A stretch of DNA of 64,000 nucleotides from Alternaria dauci (lineage: Eukaryota; Ascomycota; Dothideomycetes; Pleosporales; Pleosporaceae): contig NC_091278.1 in assembly GCF_042100115.1 (NCBI RefSeq), positions 310,001-374,000 on the forward strand. The letters run 5' to 3'. Numbering within the stretch: the stretch's first letter is position 1; every line of letters starts with the position of its first letter. Positions 9,516 through 19,242 of the stretch are shown here, piece by piece. Below the pieces are notes generated by a model. The model searched no databases and was not told where the DNA came from. It was given only the letters and a program-made list of their open reading frames with translations. A program made the translations under genes and the position numbers.

Positions 9516-11450
9516 ATGGCGCCACGACTGGCTTTTATGGACCTTTCGGTCGATATCAAGACGTTGATCGTTCAGCATGTAAGTGTCTGGGTTGATGACT
9601 TGTTGGTTCGCGAGGCTGGGGGAGGGGTCGCGCTGTGGGGTAATCGAGCGTGAGGACCTTCTGGCATACCCTTAGATGGGCGTTTGGCGCATTCAAACGA
9701 CGCGAACGTGTCTTGAATTTGTCTCCAGGGTGAGGTTCATGGTTGCAAGAACAGCACGGCTAACACTACATGCTCCAGATCAACCGCCCAACCGACCTCA
9801 AGAACGTCTGCCTCACCTGCAAACAGCTCCACGAGATCGCCGTCCGTCCGCTCTACTACGAAGTGACGCTCGACGTTGGTTCATCCCACGACACTCGCCT
9901 CGCAGCCTTCCTCAACCCCAAGAACATCGGCCTACAACATGTCCGGAAGCTGGACCTCTACCTCGCGGACGTTCTGGACAAATGCAACCAGCAGCAGCAA
10001 GCCAACTTTGCTATTCGCATGATCTTGGAACTGCTTCCGGAGAACCAGCTAGAGAAGTTCTCGTGGCATCCGTGGTCGCCGTTCTCGGGAGAAAACCTAG
10101 TGTTACTGTACAGGAAGCAGAAGCGCATGCGATGGCTGGAGAGCATCTCGCTCGACCGCAATGTTCTTCCCGATCTCCAGAAGCTGCCGAACATTGAAGA
10201 GTGCTTCAAGGAAGTACGCAAACTTGGATTGTACCCGGATTCACGGGAGGTGCTAGACTTTTGCCACTTCCTGCTGAAGAACGTGGCTGGTCGCAAACTG
10301 GAGAAGATTACGCTGCATGCGAGCTTCGATGAGATGGACCCGAATGTCACGACGCGCGAACTAAACGATACTGTCAATGAACCCGGACTCATAACCTCGA
10401 CCATGTTCAGCCATATGCAGCCGTTTGCCAAGTGCACACCAATCGCACTCAACGAGATTACGCTGCAGAAGCTACATCTGCGCTACGCAGCAGAGACATA
10501 CTGCAAGCTGATTGACTTCCAGTCCATCAAGAGCATCCGCGTCTTTGGCTGCTCCGGTGCTGACGCCCTCTTCGCCGAACTCAGCAAGAGCACAAAGCTC
10601 CCTGACAAGCTAGAAACGCTCGAATTCAAACACGACGACAACGCCGAGAACGACGGTCTAGGCGCCATCGACGGGTTTCTGTGCCTCGTCTCAGGCATCA
10701 AGACCCTTACCCTCGACCTCACCTACGTCAAAGCCCTGCCAGCCGCTGCGGGGATCGTGCGCCACAGCAAGTCACTGAAGAGCCTCAACGTCCACGCAAG
10801 CACGGGCCCAGACATGTGCGACGAGGAACTCATCTACGACTACGCCTCCTTCTCGTCCATCTGCAAAGAATGCACACTCCTCGAGCAAATATCCGTCGCC
10901 TTTCCCAGCGTCAGCGTCATCCGCAGTAAAAACGATAGCTTTGTCAACTTTGAGAACTGTCTGGGTGATTTGCCACATCTGGCAACTTTGAACATTACTA
11001 CCTGGCCGACCAACAGTCCTTCGTCGACGAAGCTGCCACGCAAGATTTACGAACACTTGCTTGCTGGGTTGGCACAGCAGGGGTTCGAGAGGAGTGCGAG
11101 TAATGCAAAGGAGAAGGGGAGGAGCAGCAAGTTGGGCATTATTGCGTTTGGGTCGAGTGACAAGGTTTATGATCGGGAGGATAGCGAGAACCAGATCAGT
11201 ATGTGTTACCTGTTTTTCTCCCCTTTCCCCGACGTGGCTCTTGCTAACCTATTCCAACCATCTAGTCTTCGTCAAAGGCCGCCAAATCGATCCCCTGGGT
11301 AATGAGACATCAACGGCAGTACAGATCGGATGGTGTCTGCGCAAGTTTATCGATGCAGGGTCCAAGTCTGATATCTTGGATTTCTCGCTGAGTAGGAGTT
11401 CGAGGCCGCCGAGTAGGAGTGAGCCAGGGAGTGATGATAGTGACCTCTGA
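9516..11450 (+). CDS. F-box-like / leucine-rich-repeat protein
   Basis: Three exons (9516-9578, 9779-11198, 11266-11450) give about 555 residues. The first 50 residues resemble a divergent F-box (MDLSVDIKTLIVQH, then DLKNVCLTCKQLHEIAVRPLYYEV), the module that binds Skp1 in SCF ubiquitin ligases. The rest is a series of irregular Leu-rich segments (VRKLDLYLADVL, LEKFSWHPW, LKSLNVHA, LATLNITTW), as in fungal F-box/LRR proteins whose repeats bind the substrate. The C-terminal tail is Ser-rich and acidic. The first intron is 200 nt, much longer than others in this window, and contains an internal CAG and GTGAGG near 9728-9735. The substrate is unknown. Confidence 0.7.
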
Positions 11451-12287
11451 CAGGCGCGGTTGGAGTGGTAGGGATGGGGAGGTATCAGCAGGTGTAGGGG
11501 TTGAAACGGGATGAACATGTAACGACCAGCATTTATACCAATTTGAAGGGTTCAGCGGGCATTGGCACCGGCAATGCATTCTTTACGACGTGTCTTTTTT
11601 GCAGTCAGATTGGTAGGGAGGAGAAGTCGGCAGGTTGGCCTGCCCGGCCCACACGACTCGGTCAGATCACGAACATGGGTTCGCGCTCGGAGTATACTCC
11701 TTTGGACAGGATCGACGTCGCTAGAAGATCATGCGGGTTGCGTCATTGATGGACATATGAATCGGGACGCGACACTGTCTAGCACCGCGTCTGGATACAA
11801 GTAGCAACGGGTGCTACAGCGAGCGGAGTGACGGGCGAAAATGTTTTCATCCTTGCGGATGCCCTGGCGGACCGCTCCTGCCTACCATCGTCGATAGCTT
11901 GAAACACTTTGCCAGATTTTTTCACGTCACTGAGCACGCAATGTCTAGCAGCGCCAACTCGACTCTGGACTGCTAGCATTGCCATTGCTGCCGCCTCGTG
12001 CTGCCGAAAGTCGCATACGCGTGTACCCAGTCTCAGATCATCTCCGGGCTGCCAGTGTCTAATCAACATCGGGAAGTGCCGCGTGTGATCGGACCGCGAG
12101 ACTTATATGCAGGTGAGCCCTCTAGACTGGAGAAACCCCAAGATCTGCCACTGGCTGTCAGGCAGCAATGCGCGTCGTTGGACGATACACCTCTGGACCC
12201 TTACCTTGCAGACGTCTGCCTCTCCGGAAGCTAACGGGACCATCAGCCAGCGTCCTTCCGTCGTCGCGGTAGAACTGCGGCTACGCC
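11451..12287. other. Intergenic, F-box gene to Zn2Cys6 regulator
   Basis: 837 bp with no recognisable gene. It presumably contains the 3' end of the F-box transcript and the promoter/leader of the regulator. Confidence 0.5.
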
Positions 12288-14681
12288 ATGACTTCTTCTC
12301 CGCATGCGTCGCAGTATGCTGCACCACCAGACGGCCAGGACCCGCATAATTACACGCCCTTGTATCCCAACGGGCAGGTTCTGGACGGGCAGGCAGCACG
12401 GCGCATCGCTTACCCGCAGGAAGCCGCCTACCCGAAGCTCGAGAATATCAACGAGGTGCTCCAGGCGCAACAGGCTCTCCAAGCGAATCATGCCCTGAAT
12501 CCTGCGCTGGCCCAGCCCCAACAGTCCAAGCCGAACCGCCTGCGCAAAGCCTGCGACTCGTGCAGCATACGCAAGGTCAAGGTAATGCTTTGGTCAGCCA
12601 TTCTATGTACATCTGTTCGGCATACTGACCGCGGCAGTGCGATGAATCGGGCCCGCCGTGTAGAGCGTGCCTGGCGCTGGAAATCCCATGTACCTTTGAG
12701 CGCCCGAGCCGGCGACGCGGTCCGCCCAACAGACATGCCGAAGCCATCAAGAAGCGAAGGATTGGCGAGGTAGACTCTGCCTCGTCAACCTCACAGTCCC
12801 CGACCAATGCCGCGCATGCCCTGGCCCAGCTGCAGTCGTCGTCGTCGTCGTCGTCGTCGCATCCCACCCAGCTCTCTGCCGAGGAGATATGCGCCCTCCC
12901 CACGCTCAACGCCCTCATCGACGACTTCTTCACCTACATACACCCGCTGTGTCCCTTTCCGCACGAGCCGTCGTTTCGCGAAGCATGGAGCCAGCGCGAG
13001 GACTTGTCGAATCCATCGTTCCTGGCGCTGCTGGCGTCCATGATTGCCGTCCTCGTCGCTTCCTTTCCGCGCAAACCTCGCCTCCATCTCAACACGCAGA
13101 CGCGACGCGAATACCCAAACCATCTCTCCTTGGTCGACAAGTGCAGAGACGTGTGCGCGCGGGCGCGAGGGCCGGGTTATCTGGATCGGCCGTCTTTGAA
13201 TATATACGACGCGTGCACCAGCTACTTCCTCGGCTTGACTGGCGCCTATGTGTTTCAATGGCAGCAGCTGCGACTCTACCTGGCTGAGTGCCTTACCATC
13301 ATACGCTCATTGGGTCTCCACAAACACGAGGCTCAGGGCTATACCTATCTCGGTGGCATGCCGCATGCGTGGGGCTCGAATGGACCGAATTACGATGGCT
13401 CGAGAGAATTCAAGGTCGACTACATCACCGAGGAGATTAGCCGGCGTGTGTTCTGGACGGTGTTTGTGGGCGTGCGGTAGGTTCTTCTACTTCCTGAGGT
13501 CGACAGTGCTGACTATGACCAGAACCATACAACAACTCGGCGCTTCGTTCGGAGAGTTGATGATTCCGCCTGCAACACCTACCGAGCCCCTCCCACCACT
13601 GCCCCGCGAAGTCGACGACGTACACATCTTCCCGAACGAGATACAACCGCAGCGCGAAGGAGTCGTCTCCATGATCACCGGCTTCAACGTCAACGTGCGC
13701 ATCTACCTCTCCTACTCATCGTTAGCAACGGCGGAGATGGCATTCGGCATAGACGAGATATTTGACTGGGACCGGCAACAACAAATCTTCGCACAGAGCT
13801 TGCAGCGCTGCCGGCAGATCCTAGACAGCCTCCCCGAAGTCCTCAAGGTCCAACCAAAATCCAGCAAAGACAGCGGTCTCGAACAACAAAAACCCTACTA
13901 CCCACCCATGCCAGAGTACTCCGGAATGCGAGATCCTACCATGGACAATTACCACAAGACAGATAGCTACGACCTGCGACGCTACGAGATCCAGAAAGCG
14001 AACATATACGCCAGCCACCTGTCTACGCGCTCACACCTTGTGGAAAAATACTTTCTCCAGCTAGACAAGTACCAGAGGTCGATGGGCCAGTCTCCCGCAC
14101 AGCTCAGCACCAACGCCCTCGCAGCAGGCATCGACAGGTTTGTATCCGCACCCACGACGCACGCGGAAGCCCTCGAGAAAGCAATGTCGGAAGAACGCGA
14201 ACAAGTGTTCAAAGACCTCCTGGTCGTACTGGGCAGCATCGACATGGTCAACATGGAGCCAAACGGCGACTCGTTTGTAAGTCTATACGTTTACTTGCAG
14301 AATTCTGATTTCCTATATCAGCCCGCAGACGACAGTGATCTTGTTCTTTCCATGTCAACCCGCGACTTTTTTCGCACAAACACTCGCAGTCTGATCGCAA
14401 GCTTACGCTTCTTTCCCACGCAGATTCAGAAGATTCGCAGTATCGCCAGTACGCTCTTGGAAGTGCCCAAGGAGCGGCGTGGTAGTGTTGCGCTACAGCA
14501 CCAGGACTATCTGTACAAGTTCCTGGATATATTGAGTAGGTTGGAGAGGATGAGTCCGGAGGGCAGTGATCCGAATGGTGCGGGGGTGTTGGATGAGGAG
14601 AACGAGTTGAGGCTATGGGTGGACTTGAGGGATCATCAGTTGAGGTTTCAGGAACAAGGGGGTGTTTATGGGTTTTCTTGA
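12288..14681 (+). CDS. Zn2Cys6 transcription factor with fungal-specific domain
   Basis: Exons 12288-12581, 12638-13476 and 13523-14681 give up to 763 residues. The binuclear zinc cluster uses Cys89, 92, 99, 106, 109 and 116 (CX2CX6CX6CX2CX6C), and intron 1 falls inside it. A basic linker follows (RPSRRRGPPNRHAEAIKKRR), then a poly-Ser run encoded by TCG repeats (about 12835-12860) and a fungal_trans-type middle domain (FFTYIHPLCPFPHEPSF, YFLGLTGAYVFQWQQLRLYLAEC, RSLGLHKHE, RRVFWTVFVGVR). Such proteins bind CGG-containing sites and activate or repress metabolic genes. Bases 14277-14321 probably form a third intron of 45 nt kept in frame (GTAAGT donor, TATCAG acceptor); without it the protein has 748 residues. 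The target pathway cannot be told from sequence. Confidence 0.9.
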
Positions 14682-15148
14682 TGGAGGTATGTATGAACGT
14701 GGTGGAGAGGTGAGGGTGGAGGTTGCAGTAGGCGTGTTGGGAAACGGCAACGGCATAAGGGTTGAAAGATTATGTGATTTGTAAGATACTCATGGGGAGG
14801 ATTTCTGGTGGGTTAATGTGATCGGGTAGGATATGGGAGCTTATGCGTTTAGTATCGCAGGCAATCAATTTCACATGGTAATCGCAAGTCATATCATCCG
14901 AGTCGAAGCAATGTCAGAACTGATCATGCATCATGGGTCTTTACCAGGTATACAATATTTGTACAAGTTCTTTCTCCACAAGACGTGTGCACATACTCCA
15001 AATGCTCGACATTCCCAAGCCACGTCATGTAACCCCATTGCATGCTCTTGCGCTTCTTCCTCTTCTCACAATGTTTCTCCTCATAGCAGCAGATATTCTC
15101 CACGACCACACAGCACATGCCCCGATCCATCAATCCACACCCCCTCTC
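14682..15148. other. Intergenic between convergent genes
   Basis: 467 bp between the regulator and the mitochondrial ribosomal protein gene, which converge. It should hold both 3' ends. No other feature seen. Confidence 0.5.
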
Positions 15149-15747
15149 CTACGGCACAACAACAACCCCTATACTCCCCGCCTGCCCCACCACACACCTC
15201 GCCACGCCCTCCAAGCTCAACCCACTCAACCTCGTCTCACCATGCTTAATCTTCGCAATCTCATACACATGCTTGAGCGACACGGTGCCCACGGTGCCCT
15301 TAACCGCATTCCCAACCGTCGGACTGCTCGTCGACGTCTTGCCCTTTTGCCCGTCGTGGTTGTTCATGGGGCCGGGGACATTGCCTGCACCCCGGATCTT
15401 GTTCTTGACGGGCGCGACGCCCGCGGCGGAGAGGAGCAGTGTGGCGGTCGGCGGCGTGCGCAGGTCGAAGTGGAAGGAGCGGTCTGGGCGGACGGTTATG
15501 CGCGCGGGGATGGGGGTCCCGGGTGTGTAGTGGGCGGTGCGGGCGTTGAATTCCTGGAGGGGTGGGTGGTTAGGATATATATAGAGGGCATGCGACAATT
15601 GGAGATGAGGGAACGTACTTTGCAGAAATCCATGCTCTTTACACCTTTACTTCCTAGCGCGGGACCGACGGGCGGCGAGGGCGATGCTTGCCCTGCGCCC
15701 ACGATCAATTTGACGATTTGGTCCTTTGCTATTGCTTTTCGCGCCAT
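15149..15747 (-). CDS. MRPL19: Mitochondrial ribosomal protein uL11m
   Basis: Two exons on the minus strand (15747-15619 and 15553-15149) encode 177 residues. Protein L11 forms the GTPase-associated centre of the large subunit. The N-terminal L11 signature is clear: [24 protein letters not shown], then MDFCK and, after the intron, EFNART. The C-terminal rRNA-binding domain includes [18 protein letters not shown]. It matches the fungal mitochondrial form (yeast Mrpl19) rather than cytosolic Rpl12. The GTACGT donor and CCTCCAG acceptor keep frame. The start at 15747 gives [10 protein letters not shown]; an upstream in-frame ATG at 15831 would add 28 residues that could act as a presequence. It is divergent from RAD54. 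Confidence 0.92.
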
Positions 15748-16142
15748 GGTGTGAGTGGGGGTTTGGTTGGGTGATGGGGTGGGTGCGCGATGCTGGGGGA
15801 TTTGCGGAGAGGGCTCGGAGGTGTCGGTCACAGGGTTTTCAATGCAGAATCGAGAGGTGGAATTGACGCGTTAAACGTGTTTGAAGGGTAACCCAGGTAT
15901 CTTGCAGTAATGCAGATGCTATTCTCCAGCAAAAATGTATTTTTGGATGTCAGTAGAATGACGATGCTGCCTGCCGCTCCACGTGACGACGTGATGAAGC
16001 TAACATCCGACGCGTCGCAATTCCGCCACCTGCGAGCACTGATCAGCGTTCCCACTTCGCTCACTCTCTTCTCAACTCCTACCACATCGACCGAACATAG
16101 GTAGCAATACTCTATACGGCCCACTGGAAGTGCCAATTTCTC
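15748..16142. other. Divergent promoter region, MRPL19 / RAD54
   Basis: 395 bp separate the two start codons, so both promoters must lie here or overlap. No coding potential seen. Confidence 0.5.
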
Positions 16143-18581
16143 ATGCATCGACCAAAAACTCTCGCAGCTGGCGAGGTCACCCCTGCGAAGCCCGCGGCGC
16201 GTCTGTACGGTGGCACTCCGCAGTCAACCGAACGTCTCATCAAGCCCTTTCGGTGTCCCGGCTCAGCAACGGTATCTAGCGTTTCCACGAAACCTGCACG
16301 GAAGAGGAGAAAGGTCGACTATTCTGGTGCTGGCGGTGAAGATGGAGAGAGCGATAAGCCATATTCAAATGAAGACCGGTTAGCTCTCGCCACACGAGAC
16401 GCAAACCGATTTCCTGTCTTCAAACCAAAAGACAAAGACACCGCGTTCAAGACCAGATTCATCGTGCCTCTAGTCAACAAGGACGTTGGAGCGTACAATC
16501 CGAATCGACCAGCGCCATTGCTTGGCATGCGGACAGGAACCGTCTTTGTTGCGCGACCACTGCACGACCCCAGCGGAGAGTTTGCGATTGTGCTCTACGA
16601 CCCGACAGTCGACGACGAGCCGGTAGAAAAGGAAGAGGTGGAGCCAAAATTGAGCCAAACAGAGAAGAAGGAGATGGAAGCTCCGCTGGTGCACAAAAGT
16701 CTGGCCGAGATACTGGGGTTGAAGAAGAAGGTGGACAATGAACGACCACGCGTGCCAGTCGTTATAGATCCAAGGCTTGCCAAGGTTCTTCGGCCGCATC
16801 AAGTCGAAGGTGTAAAGTTCCTGTACCGCGCCACGACGGGCATGATCGACCCCAAGGCGAATGGGTGTATCATGGCAGACGAGATGGGTCTCGGAAAGAC
16901 GCTACAGTGTATCGCTCTCATGTGGACGCTGTTGAAGCAATCACCCGACGCCGGCAAGTCGACGATACAAAAGTGCGTCATCGCTTGTCCGTCGAGTTTA
17001 GTGAGGAATTGGGCGAACGAGCTTGTCAAATGGCTTGGAAAGGACGCCGTCACCCCCTTCGCCATTGACGGCAAGGCGTCGAAAGAGGAGCTTATCCAGC
17101 AGATACGACAATGGTCGATTGCATCCGGACGCGCAGTTGTCAGACCTGTCCTTATCGTGTCGTACGAAACTCTGCGCCTCTACGCCGACGAGTTTGGGCA
17201 GACGCCCATCGGATTGATGCTTTGCGATGAAGGGCATCGACTGAAGAACGGCGACAGTTTGACATTTACTGCGCTCAACAACCTGAACGTGCAGAGACGC
17301 GTCATCCTATCAGGTACACCCATCCAGAACGATCTATCAGAGTACTTTGCGCTACTCAACTTTGCGAACCCAAACTACCTCGGCACACGTATGGAGTTCC
17401 GCAAGCAATACGAAATTCCCATTCTCAAAGGTCGCGATGCCAATGGTACAGATGAGGATGTCAAGAAGGGCAATGAGCGGCTCACCGAGCTTCTCGGCCT
17501 GGTCAACAAGTTCATCATTCGGCGAACCAACGACATCCTCTCCAAATACCTGCCAGTCAAGTACGAGCACGTTGTATTCTGCAACCTCGCGCCTTTCCAA
17601 AAAGACCTTTACAACCACTTCATCAAGTCGCCCGACGTCCAAAGTCTCCTCCGCGGCAAGGGCTCACAGCCACTCAAAGTCATTGGCATGCTCAAGAAAC
17701 TCTGCAACCACCCGGACCTTCTCAACCTCCCCGAAGACCTGCCCGGCTGCGAAGACAAGCTACCCGACGACTTTGTGCAGAAGGATGCGAGAGGCAGAGA
17801 TCGCGAGGTCAAGGTTTGGTACTCTGGAAAGATGGCTGTCCTGGACCGTATGCTGGCTCGCATCCGTGCAGAGACAAACGACAAAATCGTGCTCATTTCC
17901 AACTACACGCAGACCCTCGACATCTTCGCCATGCTGTGCCGGTCCCGCGGCTACGGTTGTTTCCGCCTCGACGGCACAATGAACGTGTCCAAGCGGCAGA
18001 AGCTAGTCGACAAGTTCAACGACCCAGAGTCGCCAGAATTTGTCTTCCTCCTCTCTTCCAAAGCCGGTGGATGCGGTCTCAACCTCATTGGCGCTAACCG
18101 CCTTGTTCTCTTCGATCCAGACTGGAATCCAGCTGCTGACCAGCAAGCCCTCGCGCGTGTATGGCGTGACGGCCAAAAGAAGGATTGTTTCGTATACCGC
18201 TTCATCACCACCGGCACCATTGAAGAAAAGGTCTTCCAGCGCCAATCCCACAAACAGGCTTTATCGAACTGTGTTGTTGATTCCGCGGAAGATGTTGAAC
18301 GCCACTTTTCTCTCGACTCCCTCCGCGAACTCTTCCAGTATCGTGATAATACTACGAGTGATACGCACGACACGTTCAAATGTAAGAGGTGTAGGAAGGA
18401 AGATGGGCGGCAGGTCATCAAGGCGCCGGCCATGCTGTATGGTGATACGAGTACGTGGAATCATTTTGTGAATGATGGGGAGACGGGGCCGTTGGGTAAG
18501 ATTCAGGATTTGTTGCTTAGGCAGGAGACGGCGAATGATTTGAAGGATGTTAGTGCTGTGTTTCAGTATATCAGTCATTGA
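16143..18581 (+). CDS. RAD54: DNA repair helicase-like ATPase Rad54
   Basis: A single exon of 812 residues. Rad54 is the Swi2/Snf2 motor that works with Rad51 in homologous recombination, driving strand invasion and removing Rad51 from duplex DNA. The N-terminus has RLIKPFRCPG and the basic ARKRRKVDY stretch typical of the family. Helicase motifs: VLRPHQVEGVKFLY, Walker A DEMGLGKT (about residue 246), motif II DEGH (about 362), motif III LSGTPIQND, then VLISNYTQTLD, the LLSSKAGGCGLNLIGANRL block and motif VI QALARVWRDGQKK (about 667). A C-terminal CxxC pair (KCKRCRKED) matches the small zinc-binding tail of Rad54. The length is normal and no intron is needed. Confidence 0.96.
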   Translation: MHRPKTLAAGEVTPAKPAARLYGGTPQSTERLIKPFRCPGSATVSSVSTKPARKRRKVDYSGAGGEDGESDKPYSNEDRLALATRDANRFPVFKPKDKDTAFKTRFIVPLVNKDVGAYNPNRPAPLLGMRTGTVFVARPLHDPSGEFAIVLYDPTVDDEPVEKEEVEPKLSQTEKKEMEAPLVHKSLAEILGLKKKVDNERPRVPVVIDPRLAKVLRPHQVEGVKFLYRATTGMIDPKANGCIMADEMGLGKTLQCIALMWTLLKQSPDAGKSTIQKCVIACPSSLVRNWANELVKWLGKDAVTPFAIDGKASKEELIQQIRQWSIASGRAVVRPVLIVSYETLRLYADEFGQTPIGLMLCDEGHRLKNGDSLTFTALNNLNVQRRVILSGTPIQNDLSEYFALLNFANPNYLGTRMEFRKQYEIPILKGRDANGTDEDVKKGNERLTELLGLVNKFIIRRTNDILSKYLPVKYEHVVFCNLAPFQKDLYNHFIKSPDVQSLLRGKGSQPLKVIGMLKKLCNHPDLLNLPEDLPGCEDKLPDDFVQKDARGRDREVKVWYSGKMAVLDRMLARIRAETNDKIVLISNYTQTLDIFAMLCRSRGYGCFRLDGTMNVSKRQKLVDKFNDPESPEFVFLLSSKAGGCGLNLIGANRLVLFDPDWNPAADQQALARVWRDGQKKDCFVYRFITTGTIEEKVFQRQSHKQALSNCVVDSAEDVERHFSLDSLRELFQYRDNTTSDTHDTFKCKRCRKEDGRQVIKAPAMLYGDTSTWNHFVNDGETGPLGKIQDLLLRQETANDLKDVSAVFQYISH

Positions 18582-19242
18582 AGAGGGGGGTGGAGGGTTG
18601 TTTGCATATTGTTCCAAGGTTCTAGCGTTTGGGATGCGTGGCATCGCGATGGTGTTATCGTTGGTTTTTTGATGATGATGAACATGGTATCTTTACTTCT
18701 GTGTTGGTTGTCGTTTGCGTGTTGAGAATTGCGAATGATAATACCCTCGTCATGCTATGCTCGTGCCGCATCGGTTATGATCTCGATGCGCCGGACTGTT
18801 CTAGGAGTGAATATGCTGTATAATGCCTAGCATAGTATTCGCGAAGACATGCCGAACGATATTATGCAACGAATACTCTACTGTAGTGGCCGTTCTGCTC
18901 AAAATCATGATATGGATTTGTTGGTGTGGTCCGGGTGGCCACTTCCGCCGTCACCATCTCCCCCAAGGTCAACAACATCAAGAATCCATCCAGATACCAT
19001 CGAGCGTAAAATCTACAAGGGTTTGAGTACCTGAAAGTCTGAAATATTTTGATGTGCGAATACCTTTAGGCTCAGGTTTCAAAATGGTCCCGAACCATCG
19101 CAAGGTTGCGACACGCTAACGCGAACTGGTCCGAGCTTCAACATTTCCTAGACAGCTCCACCGTCCACTACACACCACAAACTTCGCACAACCCAGCATC
19201 CTCGACAGAACACCTACTGATCCTCCGCGCACATCACACACC
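18582..19242. other. Intergenic, RAD54 to DEAH helicase
   Basis: 661 bp with no recognisable gene. Small frames at 18823-19034 look like chance. Confidence 0.5.
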
